A DNA stretch of 64,000 bases from Pseudolabrys sp. (lineage in GTDB: Bacteria > Pseudomonadota > Alphaproteobacteria > Rhizobiales > Xanthobacteraceae). The stretch is taken from assembly GCA_029980465.1 (NCBI GenBank), contig JARYIJ010000001.1, positions 1,674,001 to 1,738,000 on the forward strand. The letters are read 5' to 3'. The position numbers and the translations under genes were made by a program. Positions within the stretch are counted from its first letter, which is position 1, and each line of letters starts with the position of its first letter. Positions 44,137 to 53,259 of the stretch are shown here, in pieces. A model generated the notes under the pieces. It searched no databases. It had not been told where the DNA came from and worked only from the letters and a program-made list of their open reading frames with translations.

Positions 44137-44646
44137 AGGGCGCGCTTCGACTTCCGCCGGCGGCACGACGACGATCCGCCGCGCTTCGAGATCGACCTTC
44201 GGCACCGTGGTTTCGGTGAACGGCAGCATCAGCGTGTTGCCGCCGGGCAGCATGATCTCGATAACGTCGCCGGCGCCGAAGTTGTGGATCGCATGCACCG
44301 CGCCGATCGGCGTGCCGTCTTCGCGCAGGGCGTCGAGGCCGACCAGGTCAGAGTGATAATAGGTGTCGTCTTCGTCGATTTCCGGCAGACGGTCGCGCGG
44401 GATATAGAGGTCGATGTTGCGCAGCGTCTCGGCAGCGGTGCGGTCGTTGACGCCCTTGAAGCGCGCGATCAGGTGATCCGACCCCAGCCGCACGCTTTCG
44501 ATTTCGAATGTCCGTTTGCCGTCCTCGCTCTCGAGCGCGCCGTAACCGGCGACCGCCAGCGGCTCTTGCGTGAAGGGCCACAGCCGCACCTCGCCGCGCA
44601 CGCCGTGCGCGGCGCCGATGCGGGCGACGATGACCTTCTTTTTCAT
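44059..44646 (-). CDS. rimM: 16S rRNA processing protein RimM, with repeat-derived C-terminus
   Basis: The 195-residue protein helps mature the 16S 3' domain and binds S19. The N-domain starts VIVARIGAAHGVRGEVRLWPFTQEPLAVAGYGAL. A PRC-barrel domain follows from about 95 (YYHSDLVGLDALREDGTPIGAVHAIHNFGAGDVIEIMLPGGNTLMLPFTETTVPKVDLEARRIVVVPP). After the usual end near PPAEVEA, about 25 residues (RPSSHPPLKGEGRPRSGRGG...) are translated from a family-B repeat, which also supplies the stop codon. The functional core is intact. Confidence 0.96.
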   Translation of the reverse strand: MKKKVIVARIGAAHGVRGEVRLWPFTQEPLAVAGYGALESEDGKRTFEIESVRLGSDHLIARFKGVNDRTAAETLRNIDLYIPRDRLPEIDEDDTYYHSDLVGLDALREDGTPIGAVHAIHNFGAGDVIEIMLPGGNTLMLPFTETTVPKVDLEARRIVVVPPAEVEARPSSHPPLKGEGRPRSGRGGVNRKNGT

Positions 44647-44714
44647 GGCGGGCGGTGCGGATTCATGGCCGCGCGTCCCGGATCATGATCGATGGTCGTC
44701 ATCGCCCGTGCGCG

Positions 44715-45086
44715 TCAGGCGGCCGGCGCTTCGGCCGGCTTGGCGGCGCCGGCGGCAGGCGCGGCCTTCGCGGCTTCTTCCTGCGCCTTGCGTTCCTTGC
44801 GCGGGATCGCCTTCTTCGAGTTGTTGTGCTTCTCGCGCTTGACGATGCCGGCGGCATCGAGGAAGCGGGTGACGCGGTCGGACGGCTGCGCGCCCTTCTT
44901 CATCCACGCTTTGACCTTGTCGAGATCGAGGGCGAGACGCTCGGTCTTGTCCTTCGGCAGCAGCGGATTGAAGTGACCGATGCGCTCGATGAAGCGGCCG
45001 TCGCGCGGCGACCGGCTGTCGGCGACGACGATGTGATAGAACGGCCGCTTCTTGGTGCCGGCGCGGGCCATGCGGATCACGAGCAT
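44715..45086 (-). CDS. rpsP: 30S ribosomal protein S16
   Basis: This 123-residue small-subunit protein begins [42 protein letters not shown], the classical S16 start. [21 protein letters not shown] follows. The C-terminus is extended by about 40 residues rich in Ala, Lys and Pro, usual in alphaproteobacteria. AAGGAAAACTGAA precedes the ATG. It lies between ffh and rimM; a family-A repeat separates it from ffh. Confidence 0.98.
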   Translation of the reverse strand: MLVIRMARAGTKKRPFYHIVVADSRSPRDGRFIERIGHFNPLLPKDKTERLALDLDKVKAWMKKGAQPSDRVTRFLDAAGIVKREKHNNSKKAIPRKERKAQEEAAKAAPAAGAAKPAEAPAA

Positions 45087-45113
45087 TTCAGTTTTCCTTT
45101 CGGTTGATTGAGG

Positions 45114-45240
45114 TTGTCCCGGATGCGGTGCGGCGTGAAATGCCGCACCGCAGATCCGGGACCATTACGACATCCCAGCGTGCGATGATTCCTGGGTCTG
45201 CAGCGCACCGCGAAAGAGCGCTGCGCTGCGCCCGGGACAA
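45114..45240. repeat. Family-A repeat between ffh and rpsP
   Basis: TTGTCCCGG at 45114-45122 and CCGGGACAA at 45232-45240 are perfect terminal inverted repeats. GCAGATCCGGGACC and CCTGGGTCTGC form inner arms. It is similar in size and structure to the copy between sdhA and sdhB. Confidence 0.9.
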
Positions 45241-45261
45241 GCACGAGATTGGTGACTGGGC

Positions 45262-46833
45262 TCATTTCTTTTTCCCAAAGCCCGGCGGCAGGCCGCCCGG
45301 GAGTCCGGGAAACTTCCCACCGAGACCCGGTAATTGACCCGGGAGAGCTGCGCCTCCCGGCAGTCCCGGGAAATTCGGTGACAGTTTGGGCAGGCCCGGC
45401 GCATTGCCGGCGGCGTTCCCGCCGCCTTGCGCCTGCGCCTGTTCGGCGAGCTTCTTGAGCTCTTCGGCCGACGGCACGCCGCCGCCGAAACCCATCATCT
45501 GGCCGAGCCCGGCGAGCGGGCCGCGCTTGCCGCTGCCGACGGCCTTCATCATGTCGGCCATCGTGCGGTGCATCTTGAGCAGCTTGTTGATCGCTTCGGG
45601 CGAGGTGCCGGAGCCCGTGGCGATGCGCTTCTTACGGCTCGCCTTGAGGATATCAGGGTTGCGCCGCTCCTTCGGCGTCATCGAATCGATGATGGCGACC
45701 TGGCGCTTGAGGATGCTCTCGTCGAGCCCGGCATTGGCCATCTGGCTCTTCATCTTGGCGATGCCGGGCATTAGGCCCATCAGGCCGCCGATGCCGCCCA
45801 TCTTCTGCATCTGCGTGAGCTGATCGCGCAGGTCCGACAAGTCGAACTGGCCCTTGCGCATCTTCTCGGCGGCGCGCATCGCCTTCTCGGCGTCGATATG
45901 GGCCGCGGCCTTCTCGACCAGCGAGACGATGTCGCCCATGCCGAGGATGCGGCCGGCGATGCGCGCGGGATCGAAGTCTTCCAGCGCGTCGAGCTTTTCG
46001 CCGGTGCCGATCAGCTTGATCGGCTTGCCGGTGACGGCACGCATCGACAGTGCGGCGCCGCCGCGGCCGTCGCCGTCGACGCGGGTGAGGACGATGCCGG
46101 TCAGTCCGACGCGCTCGTTGAACGAGCGCGCGAGGTTGACGGCATCCTGGCCGGTCAGCGAGTCGGCGACGAGCAGCACCTCGTGCGGCGCAGCGACGTT
46201 TTTCACCTCGGCCGCCTCGTTCATCATCTCGTCGTCGAGCGTGGTGCGGCCGGCGGTGTCGAGGATGACGACGTCGTAGCCGCCGAGCCGTCCGGCCTCG
46301 AGCGCGCGCTTGGCGATCTGCGGCGGCGCCTGTCCGGCGACGATCGGCAGCGTCTCGATCTGCGCGTCGCGGCCAAGCACCGCGAGCTGCTCCATCGCCG
46401 CAGGGCGGCGCACGTCGAGCGAGGCCATCAGCACCTTGCGGCCCTGCCGGTCGGTGAGGCGGCGTGCCAGCTTGGCGGTCGTCGTGGTTTTGCCGGAACC
46501 CTGCAGGCCGACCATCATGACGGCAACTGGGGGCGGCGCGTTGAGGTCGACGCCGGTTTGCTGTCCCTGGCCACCGAGCGTCTCGACGAGCTGGTCGTGC
46601 ACGATCTTGACGACCATCTGGCCGGGCGTCACCGACTTGAGGACCTCGACGCCGACCGCGCGCTGCTTGACCTGATCGGTGAAGGCACGCGCCACGTCGA
46701 GCGCCACGTCGGCCTCGAGCAAGGCGCGGCGAATCTCGCGCAGCGCCGCCTCGACGTCGGCATCCGTCAGCGCGCCGCGCCGCGTCAGCTTGTCGAGAAT
46801 GCCGCCCAGTCGTTCCGACAGCGAGTCGAACAT
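45262..46833 (-). CDS. ffh: Signal recognition particle protein Ffh
   Basis: The 523-residue GTPase binds 4.5S RNA and signal sequences for co-translational targeting. The N-domain is MFDSLSERLGGILDKLTRRGALTDADVEAALREIRRALLEADVAL. The G-domain has GLQGSGKTTTTAKLA, LDVRRPAAMEQL, DTAGRT and LTRVDGDGRGGAAL. The M-domain is rich in Met and Gly (KMGGIGGLMGLMPGIAKMKSQM) with MTPKERRNPDILKASRKKRIATGSG. The C-terminal tail is Gly/Pro-rich. Its partner ftsY is at 51.7 kb. No 4.5S RNA gene was recognised in the window. Confidence 0.98.
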   Translation of the reverse strand: MFDSLSERLGGILDKLTRRGALTDADVEAALREIRRALLEADVALDVARAFTDQVKQRAVGVEVLKSVTPGQMVVKIVHDQLVETLGGQGQQTGVDLNAPPPVAVMMVGLQGSGKTTTTAKLARRLTDRQGRKVLMASLDVRRPAAMEQLAVLGRDAQIETLPIVAGQAPPQIAKRALEAGRLGGYDVVILDTAGRTTLDDEMMNEAAEVKNVAAPHEVLLVADSLTGQDAVNLARSFNERVGLTGIVLTRVDGDGRGGAALSMRAVTGKPIKLIGTGEKLDALEDFDPARIAGRILGMGDIVSLVEKAAAHIDAEKAMRAAEKMRKGQFDLSDLRDQLTQMQKMGGIGGLMGLMPGIAKMKSQMANAGLDESILKRQVAIIDSMTPKERRNPDILKASRKKRIATGSGTSPEAINKLLKMHRTMADMMKAVGSGKRGPLAGLGQMMGFGGGVPSAEELKKLAEQAQAQGGGNAAGNAPGLPKLSPNFPGLPGGAALPGQLPGLGGKFPGLPGGLPPGFGKKK

Positions 46834-46845
46834 GCGCTTTCCTCT

Positions 46846-46982
46846 TCACCTCTCCCGCGCGCGGGAGAGGCCGGCTTGCGAGCTCTTGCGAGCAAGTCGG
46901 GTGAGGGGGCTTGCGTTGCCCTCACCCGGCTCGGACCTTTTCAGGTCCTCGCCACCCTCTCCCGTAAACGGGAGAGGGAAAA
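46846..46982. repeat. Family-B hairpin repeat upstream of ffh
   Basis: CCTCTTCACCTCTCCCGCGC...GCGGGAGAGG, GGTGAGGGGG...CCCTCACCC, and CCCTCTCCCGTAAACGGGAG. It starts 12 bases upstream of the ffh ATG, so it lies in the ffh leader. The rest of the 356-base gap 46834-47189 has a short tandem repeat at 47114 and no gene that I can see. Confidence 0.85.
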
Positions 46983-47113
46983 CGAAAACACGCCCGAGGG
47001 CGCATCGCGCTGTCGGGCGGGGGCCTCCAGCCTCAAGGGACCGGTCGGCGGGTTAAAAAGTCTGATCTCTTGCGAGAACGGGCCGGAAATTAGAGACCGG
47101 CCGTAGCCAAGTC

Positions 47114-47146
47114 AAGACAAGGTCGAGACAAGGTCAAGGCAAGGCC
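47114..47146. repeat. 11-base tandem repeat, three units
   Basis: AAGACAAGGTC, GAGACAAGGTC and AAGGCAAGGCC lie head to tail, preceded by the related CAAGTC and followed by AAGACGGGC. The stretch lies between ffh and the SIMPL gene. Confidence 0.75.
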
Positions 47147-47189
47147 AAGACGGGCAGGGTGCGCCGGATCGAGGCCAAAACCCCCCTAT

Positions 47190-47873
47190 CTACTGCACCA
47201 GTTCGTAGGTGATGGTGACCGCGGCGCGCAACGTCTGCTCGCCGGGCGCCACCGGCGTTGCCACAGTCGCCCGCATCATTGGAACCGGGTGCACCGGACT
47301 GGCGCCGTCCTCCGTGATGCTGATGGCCCGCCCGACGGTGAGACCGGCGGCCTTGGCGAAGATGTCGGCCTTTCGCCGCGCATCGGTCACGGCGGCGGCG
47401 CGAGTCTCGTCGAGGCGCTTCGAGGCGTCCGACACCACGAACTGGATGCCGGAGATTTCGTTGGCGCCGGCCGAGACGGCCTGGTCGAGCAGACCCGGAA
47501 GCTTCTCGATCTCGTGCAGGCGAACATTGACGTCGTTGCTGGCGCGGAACCCGGTGAGGTGATTGCCGCCGTTCTTGCCCTGCTCGAACTGCGGCTGCAG
47601 CGCGAGCCGCGCCGTCTGGATGTCGTTGTCGGCGACGCCGGCAGACTTGATGGCGTTGATGACGGCCGTCATCGCCTTGGCATTGCTGTCGGTCGCCTCG
47701 CGCGCGGTCTTGCCCTGGCTCATGACGCCGACGCGAATCATTGCCTCGTCCGGCATGGCGGCCATCGTGGCCTCGCCGGTGACAGTGATTCTCTTCTCGG
47801 GCACCGCCGCAAAGGCGGGCGCCGCGGCGGCGTACACGATAAGGGCAATGGCTATCAGATATCGCATGGTCAT
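47190..47873 (-). CDS. SIMPL domain (DUF541) periplasmic protein
   Basis: The 227-residue exported protein has a signal peptide at about 1-23 (IALIVYAAAAPAFA). The SIMPL/DUF541 domain follows: PEKRITVTGEATMAAMPDEAMIRVGVMSQGKTAREATDSNAKAMTAVINAIKSAGVADNDIQTARLALQPQF, then LPGLLDQAVSAGANEISGIQFVVSDASKRLDETRAAAVTDARRKADIFAKAAGL. The E. coli relative YggE is linked to lower oxidative damage. The first ATG overlaps the upstream stop (ATGA), indicating coupling with the GyrI-like gene. Confidence 0.9.
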   Translation of the reverse strand: MTMRYLIAIALIVYAAAAPAFAAVPEKRITVTGEATMAAMPDEAMIRVGVMSQGKTAREATDSNAKAMTAVINAIKSAGVADNDIQTARLALQPQFEQGKNGGNHLTGFRASNDVNVRLHEIEKLPGLLDQAVSAGANEISGIQFVVSDASKRLDETRAAAVTDARRKADIFAKAAGLTVGRAISITEDGASPVHPVPMMRATVATPVAPGEQTLRAAVTITYELVQ

Positions 47874-48475
47874 TTCACCGGTACATAAATGTTGACGACG
47901 ACGTCGCTGTCGCCGGGCTTGAGCGGGCCGCTGGCGTATTCCTCGATAAAATTGTCCTTGGCATCGAGCTGTTTGCTGTCGAGGTAATTGGTGATCGCCT
48001 CGTAGGTCGTGTCGAGCGCTTCGTAGGTGCCGCGATGCGTGAACTCGAGCGCGCGGCCGGACGGCGCTGCACCGACGGCGATGTCGCCCTTCGGCGGATC
48101 CTTCGGCGCCTCGGCGATCGGATAGGCAGCCCAGAAGTCGAAGCCGGAGTCGTCGGTCTGCTGATAGATCGTCATCGGCTTGCCGGACGTCTTCACGCCC
48201 TGCTTGTCGATATAGGCCGTGAGCGAGGCGAAGGCATCGAGCAGCGTCTCGAAGGCGGTGTCCCAGCGGGCGTGGCCGCGAATATAGATGACCTGCCGCT
48301 CGGGCAAGGTCACGTCCTTGCCGAAGGCGTCGGCCGGCTTGAGCGGCTGCGGCGAATCCGGCGCGGCGGGCTGCGAAGACGGCGGCGAGACGGCCTGCTG
48401 CTGGGCCCATGCCGGAGCGGTCACGAGCAGGGCCAGCACCGCGGCCTTCGCCAACCTCCGGACGGTCACCGCCAT
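47870..48475 (-). CDS. Exported protein with GyrI-like effector-binding domain
   Basis: The 201-residue protein has a signal peptide at about 1-25 (VLALLVTAPAWAQ), a Pro/Gln/Ser linker to about 48, and a GyrI/AraC effector-binding-like domain from about 55: LPERQVIYIRGHARWDTAFETLLDAFASLTAYIDKQGV, MTIYQQTDDSGFDFWAAYPIAE, ALEFTHRGTYEALDTTYEAITNYL and NFIEEYASGPLKPGDSDVVVNIYVPVK. Such domains bind small hydrophobic ligands; a periplasmic copy is less usual. GGGAGTT precedes the ATG. It is translationally coupled to the SIMPL gene and diverges from dapF. Confidence 0.85.
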   Translation of the reverse strand: MAVTVRRLAKAAVLALLVTAPAWAQQQAVSPPSSQPAAPDSPQPLKPADAFGKDVTLPERQVIYIRGHARWDTAFETLLDAFASLTAYIDKQGVKTSGKPMTIYQQTDDSGFDFWAAYPIAEAPKDPPKGDIAVGAAPSGRALEFTHRGTYEALDTTYEAITNYLDSKQLDAKDNFIEEYASGPLKPGDSDVVVNIYVPVK

Positions 48476-48589
48476 AACTCCCGTTGAATCCGCGCGATTC
48501 GCGCTGCCCCGGCAGGCTAGCACGGCGCTAGCCAACGGTTGCCTTGCCACCATATAAACCAGACCAAATTCGGGCCGGACCGAAGAGTC

Positions 48590-49483
48590 ATGAGCGTGCC
48601 AAGCCCTGCGATAAGCCCTCTCGCCAACCACGCCTTCGTCAAGATGAACGGCGCCGGCAACGAGATCGTCGTCGTCGACATGCGCAACGACGCGCGGCCG
48701 ATCAGTGCCGCCGACGCCCGCGCCGTGGCGGCGCCTGCCGGCGCGCCTTACGACCAGTTGATGGCGCTCTATCCGCCGCGCACGCCAGGCACGGACGCCT
48801 TCATCCGCATCTACAACAATGATGGCTCGGAGGCCGGCGCCTGTGGCAACGGCATGCGTTGCGTCGCCTCGCGCGTCGCCGGCGCGACGGGAAAGTCGTC
48901 GCTGCTGTTCGAGACGAAGAGCGGCCTGCTCAGTTGCGTGCGCAACGCCGACGGCAGCTTCACCGTCGACATGGGCGCGCCGCGCTTCAAGTGGAACGAG
49001 ATCCCGCTCGCTGAGGAATTCCGCGATACCCGCGCCATCGAATTGCAGATCGGCCCGATCGACAAGCCGGTCCTGCACTCGCCGTCCGTCGTCAGCATGG
49101 GCAATCCACACGCGATCTTCTGGGTCGACGACGTCGATGCCTACGACCTGCATCGCTTCGGCCCGCTGCTCGAGAACCATCCGATCTTTCCCGACCGCGC
49201 CAACATCACGCTCGCGCACATCGTCTCGCGCGATCATATCGTCATCCGCACCTGGGAGCGCGGCGCCGGTCTCACCAGGGCCTGCGGCTCGGCGGCCTGC
49301 GCCACCGCGGTGGCGGCGGCGCGTCTCAAGCGCACCGGGCGCAAGGTGCGCGTCACGCTGCCCGGCGGCGAACTCGTCATCGAATGGCGCGAGCGCGACG
49401 ATCACGTTCTGATGACCGGCCCGGCCGAATTCGAATTCGAAGGCACGTTCGATCCGGCGCTGTTCGAGAAGGTTGCGCCATGA
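48590..49483 (+). CDS. dapF: Diaminopimelate epimerase
   Basis: The 297-residue cytosolic enzyme interconverts LL- and meso-diaminopimelate for lysine and peptidoglycan. The two catalytic cysteines lie in [14 protein letters not shown] and [29 protein letters not shown] and [13 protein letters not shown] are also typical. The ATG ([21 protein letters not shown]) gives a family-like short extension. Its stop overlaps the mtaB start by ATGA, so the two are translated together. Confidence 0.97.
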   Translation: MSVPSPAISPLANHAFVKMNGAGNEIVVVDMRNDARPISAADARAVAAPAGAPYDQLMALYPPRTPGTDAFIRIYNNDGSEAGACGNGMRCVASRVAGATGKSSLLFETKSGLLSCVRNADGSFTVDMGAPRFKWNEIPLAEEFRDTRAIELQIGPIDKPVLHSPSVVSMGNPHAIFWVDDVDAYDLHRFGPLLENHPIFPDRANITLAHIVSRDHIVIRTWERGAGLTRACGSAACATAVAAARLKRTGRKVRVTLPGGELVIEWRERDDHVLMTGPAEFEFEGTFDPALFEKVAP

Positions 49484-50706
49484 GTGTCGACGTCGTCACG
49501 TTCGGTTGCCGGCTCAATGCCTATGAGTCCGAGGCGATCCGCGGCGTTGCCGCGGGCAATGACGACACCATCGTCATTAATACTTGCGCGGTGACCGGCG
49601 AGGCCGTGCGGCAGGCGCGGCAGGCGGTCCGCCGGCTCAAGCGTGAGCGTCCGCACGCCGATATCGTCGTCACCGGCTGCGCCGCGCAGACCGAAAGCGC
49701 GTCGTTCGCGGCGATGCCGGAGGTGGCGCGTGTGCTCGGCAACGACGAGAAGCTCGACGCGGATGCGTGGCGCGGTGGTGCCCGCGTCGCGGTCGGCGAC
49801 ATCATGGCCTCGCGCCGCATCGCCGCACCGCTGATCGACGGCAATCGTGGCAAGACGGGTCTTTTGCCGCGCGGCTTCGTGCAGGTGCAGAACGGCTGCG
49901 ATCATCGCTGCACGTTCTGCATCATTCCGTTCGGCCGCGGCAATTCGCGCTCGCTGCCGATGGCGGAGGTCGTCACGCAGGCGCGGCGTCTGGTCGAGCA
50001 CGGCGTGACCGAGGTTGTGCTGACCGGCGTCGATATCACGAGCTACGACGCCGATGGCGCGCGGCTCGGCGCGCTGGTCAAGCGCGTGCTTGGGGACGTG
50101 CCGGATCTGCCGCGCCTGCGCCTGTCGTCGATCGATTCCGTTGAAGCCGATGATGACCTGCTCGACGCCCTGGCGGACGAGCCGCGCCTGATGCCGCATC
50201 TGCATCTGTCGTTGCAGGCCGGCGACGATCTCGTTCTCAAGCGCATGAAGCGCCGCCATCTGCGCGGCGATGCCGTGGCGTTCTGCGGTCGCGTCCGCGC
50301 GCTGCGGCCAGACGTTGCATTCGGCGCCGACATCATCGCCGGCTTCCCGACCGAGACCGAGGCGATGTTCGAACGCTCGCTCGCTTTGGTCGACGAGTGC
50401 GGCCTGACGCAGCTTCACGTCTTTCCATTCTCGCCGCGCCCCGGCACGCCGGCGGCGCGCATGCCGCAGGTGGCGCGTGATGTCGTCAAGGATCGTGCCC
50501 GCCGGTTGCGCGACAAGGGCGAGGCCGCGTTGCGGCGTCACCTCGAGGCGCAGATCGGCGCCAGGCGCCGGGTGATGGCAGAATCGCCGGTGCTGGCGCG
50601 GACCGAGCAATTCACGCCGGTGAAGCTCGGCGCGTCATGTCCACCGGGTGCGCTGCTTGAGGTTGCTATTGCCGGCCACGACGGGCGGCAATTGATCGCA
50701 GCCTGA
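49480..50706 (+). CDS. mtaB: tRNA (N6-L-threonylcarbamoyladenosine(37)-C2)-methylthiotransferase
   Basis: The 408-residue enzyme converts t6A37 to ms2t6A37. The N-terminal UPF0004 domain supplies three cluster cysteines ([28 protein letters not shown]). The radical-SAM domain has [20 protein letters not shown], then [33 protein letters not shown] and [16 protein letters not shown]. The TRAM-like C-terminal region is short. MtaB rather than MiaB is supported by the CRLN motif and the FCIIPFGRG sequence. It is coupled to dapF. Confidence 0.95.
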   Translation: MSVDVVTFGCRLNAYESEAIRGVAAGNDDTIVINTCAVTGEAVRQARQAVRRLKRERPHADIVVTGCAAQTESASFAAMPEVARVLGNDEKLDADAWRGGARVAVGDIMASRRIAAPLIDGNRGKTGLLPRGFVQVQNGCDHRCTFCIIPFGRGNSRSLPMAEVVTQARRLVEHGVTEVVLTGVDITSYDADGARLGALVKRVLGDVPDLPRLRLSSIDSVEADDDLLDALADEPRLMPHLHLSLQAGDDLVLKRMKRRHLRGDAVAFCGRVRALRPDVAFGADIIAGFPTETEAMFERSLALVDECGLTQLHVFPFSPRPGTPAARMPQVARDVVKDRARRLRDKGEAALRRHLEAQIGARRRVMAESPVLARTEQFTPVKLGASCPPGALLEVAIAGHDGRQLIAA

Positions 50707-50711
50707 CCCTC

Positions 50712-50999
50712 ATCCTGACAGCCTGGCGGGAAAAGATTCGGGGTTTTCAAGCTTGTGTCCCGGGCGCAGCGCAGCGTGAAACGATGCGCTGCTGACCCGG
50801 GACCCCGGTTTCTTTATGTACAACCGGGGTCCCGGCTCTGCGGTGCACCACCTCGCTACGCTCGTGCTGCACCGCGTCCGGGACACGTCGTTGATTTTAA
50901 CGGGCTCTTTCCGGTTAGACTCTGAGTAGCGCTCCGCAGCAGTGGATGTGGCTTCATCCTTCGAGACGCGCTCTTGCGGAGCGCTCCTCAGGATGAGGA
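50712..50999. repeat. Family-A composite repeat filling the mtaB-pseudouridine synthase gap
   Basis: Core GTGTCCCGGGCGCAGCGCAG to CACCGCGTCCGGGACACG, inner arms CCGGGACCCCGG and CCGGGGTCCCGG. Then the lead module appears reversed (CGTTGATTTTAACGGGCTCT), and a CTTCGAGACGCGCTC...CCTCAGGATGAGG module follows. It begins 6 bases after the mtaB stop and ends one base before the stop codon of the convergent gene. Confidence 0.88.
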
Positions 51000-51680
51000 T
51001 CAGGGTTTCCACCCGCATTGAGCCAGCCGCTCCGTCATGTGCTCCGGCACCGGTGCGACAACCCTGACCGCGTCCTTGTTCTTGGAGAGCGGCACCACCA
51101 CTTCGCGCGAATGCAGGTGCAGGATCGGCCCGCCGGTGCGGGGCGCGGTTCCATAGATAGTGTCGCCGACGATCGGGAATCCCATCTCCGCGCAATGGAC
51201 GCGAAGCTGGTGCGTGCGGCCGGTCAGCGGCTCGAGCGCGAGCCACGTCACGCCGCCGCCGCGGCCCATCACCGTCCATGTCGTCGAGGACGGCAGTCCA
51301 TTCGGATCGGGCTTCATCCACCAGCCGCGGCTCTCGTCGCGCTTGCCGAGCGCAATGTCGATGCGGCCTTCGTCCTGTGCGGGTCCACCCTCGACCACCG
51401 CCCAATAGGTCTTGCCGACCTTGCCGGCCTTGAACAGCTTGCCGAGCAGGGCGAGCGCCTTGCGGTGACGGCCGAGCACCAGGCAGCCCGATGTGTCGCG
51501 GTCGAGCCGGTGCGCCAAAGCTGGCCGGCGCGGCAGGCCGAAGCGCAGCGCGTCGAAACTGTCCTCGAGGCTTTCGCCGCCCTTCGGCCCGCGATGAACG
51601 TGGATGCCGGCCGGCTTGTCGATCACCAGCATCAGCCCGTCGCGGTAGAGCAGGCGCGCGAGGATGTCGTCGGGGCTCAT
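51000..51680 (-). CDS. RluA-family RNA pseudouridine synthase
   Basis: The 226-residue enzyme isomerises uridine in rRNA or tRNA. The catalytic motif is HRLDRDTSGCLVLGR (the Asp after RL) at about 57-71. LVIDKPAGIHVHRGPKGGESLED precedes it, and LTGRTHQLRVHCAEMGFPIVGDTIYG follows. No S4 domain is present, so it resembles the short RluA/TruC/RluE-like group. Its target cannot be told. The C-terminal end is directly next to a family-A repeat. Confidence 0.92.
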   Translation of the reverse strand: MSPDDILARLLYRDGLMLVIDKPAGIHVHRGPKGGESLEDSFDALRFGLPRRPALAHRLDRDTSGCLVLGRHRKALALLGKLFKAGKVGKTYWAVVEGGPAQDEGRIDIALGKRDESRGWWMKPDPNGLPSSTTWTVMGRGGGVTWLALEPLTGRTHQLRVHCAEMGFPIVGDTIYGTAPRTGGPILHLHSREVVVPLSKNKDAVRVVAPVPEHMTERLAQCGWKP

Positions 51681-51738
51681 CGGTTTCGGAACGACGGGGG
51701 TGTTGCGATCATGCCGAAACCGCTATCACGGGCGCCCA

Positions 51739-52671
51739 ATGAGCGACAGTGAACCGAAAAAGAGCTGGTGGCAGCGCCTGTCGGGCGGGCTCAAGCGCTC
51801 GTCGTCCGCGCTTGGCACGGCGATCAGCGATCTCGTCACCAAGCGCAAGCTCGATGCCGCGGCGATCGAAGATCTCGAAAGCGAGTTGATCCGCGCCGAT
51901 CTCGGCGTCGAGACGGCGGCCCGAATCTCGTCGGTGCTGGCGGGCAACCGTTACGAAAAAGGCATCGCGCCCGACGAGATCAAGGCGGTGCTGTCCGGCG
52001 AGATCGAAAAGGCGCTGGCGCCTGTCGCCAAACCGCTCGAGATCGGCGCGCGGCCTTTTGTCATCCTCGTCGTCGGCGTCAACGGCTCCGGCAAGACGAC
52101 CACCATCGGCAAGCTCGCCGCGCACTACCATGCGCAGGGCAAGCGCGTGCTGCTCGCGGCTGGCGACACATTCCGCGCCGCGGCCATCGACCAGCTCAAG
52201 GTCTGGGGCGAGCGCGCCGCCGCGCCGGTGATCGCGCGCGCGCCGGGTGCCGATGCGGCGGGTCTTGCTTTCGATGCGGTCACGCAGGCCAAGGCCGAAG
52301 GCTACGACATCGCCATCGTCGACACCGCCGGCCGGCTGCAGAACCGCACCGAGCTGATGGGCGAGCTAGAGAAGATGGTGCGCGTCATCCGCAAGGTGAT
52401 GCCGGATGCGCCGCATGCGGTCCTGCTCGTGCTCGACGCCACGGTCGGGCAGAACGCGCTGTCGCAGGTCGAGTTGTTCGACAAGACGGCCGGCGTCACC
52501 GGACTCGTCATGACCAAGCTCGACGGCTCGGCGCGCGGCGGCATTCTGGTCGCGCTTGCCACGAGGTTCGGCCTGCCGGTGCATTTCATCGGCGTCGGCG
52601 AGGGCATCGACGATCTGCAGCCGTTCACCGCGCGCGATTTTGCCCGCGCGCTGGTGGGATTGGACGATTGA
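51739..52671 (+). CDS. ftsY: Signal recognition particle receptor FtsY
   Basis: The 310-residue GTPase docks SRP-ribosome complexes at the membrane. It has a short basic N-terminal region ([20 protein letters not shown]), the N-domain, then the G-domain with [40 protein letters not shown] and [11 protein letters not shown]. The long acidic A-domain of E. coli is absent, usual in this lineage. It is followed by ispZ 24 bases later and separated from its partner ffh by about 5 kb. Confidence 0.98.
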   Translation: MSDSEPKKSWWQRLSGGLKRSSSALGTAISDLVTKRKLDAAAIEDLESELIRADLGVETAARISSVLAGNRYEKGIAPDEIKAVLSGEIEKALAPVAKPLEIGARPFVILVVGVNGSGKTTTIGKLAAHYHAQGKRVLLAAGDTFRAAAIDQLKVWGERAAAPVIARAPGADAAGLAFDAVTQAKAEGYDIAIVDTAGRLQNRTELMGELEKMVRVIRKVMPDAPHAVLLVLDATVGQNALSQVELFDKTAGVTGLVMTKLDGSARGGILVALATRFGLPVHFIGVGEGIDDLQPFTARDFARALVGLDD

Positions 52672-52695
52672 GCTAGCCATGACAAAGAAGATGCG

Positions 52696-53259
52696 ATGGA
52701 TCCCAAACCCCAACTCAATCCGCTGCTGAAGCTGACGCTCGATCTCGGGCCGCTGCTGCTGTTCTTCGTCGCCAACGCCAGGCTCGGCATCTATGTCGCG
52801 ACCGGCGTGTTCATGGTCGCGGTTCTGCTGGCGCTCGCCGTTGCCTGGGTGATGACGCGCCACGTCGAGGTGATGCCGATCGTCACCGCCGTCATCGTGC
52901 TGGTGTTCGGCGGCCTGACCTTGGTGCTGCACGACGACGTCTTCATCAAGGTCAAGCCGACCATCATCTACGTGCTGTTCGGCGGCGTGCTGCTGGGCGG
53001 GATTTTTTTCGACAAGCCGCTGCTCGGCACCGTGCTCGGCTCGGTGTTCAATCTCACCGAGGAAGGCTGGCGCAAGCTGACTTGGCGCTGGGCGCTGTTC
53101 TTCTTCGCGCTCGCGGTGCTCAACGAGATCGTCTGGCGCACGCAGAGCACCGACGTCTGGGTCAGCTTCAAGGTGTTCGGCGTGGTGCCACTGACGCTGC
53201 TGTTCGGCGCGCTGCAGTATCCGCTGCTGATGAAGTACAGCGCCGACGAGAAGCGCTAA
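52696..53259 (+). CDS. ispZ: Inner membrane septation protein A (YciB/IspZ)
   Basis: The 187-residue polytopic protein has five to six helices and the family pattern [100 protein letters not shown] and [18 protein letters not shown]. It affects septation and envelope shape in Shigella and E. coli. It is co-oriented with ftsY and its stop overlaps that of the convergent acyltransferase by 4 bases. Confidence 0.95.
   Translation: MDPKPQLNPLLKLTLDLGPLLLFFVANARLGIYVATGVFMVAVLLALAVAWVMTRHVEVMPIVTAVIVLVFGGLTLVLHDDVFIKVKPTIIYVLFGGVLLGGIFFDKPLLGTVLGSVFNLTEEGWRKLTWRWALFFFALAVLNEIVWRTQSTDVWVSFKVFGVVPLTLLFGALQYPLLMKYSADEKR

Noticed and set aside
47114..47146. Tandem repeat as a CRISPR-like array
   Set aside because: The units are 11 bases, contiguous, without spacers.
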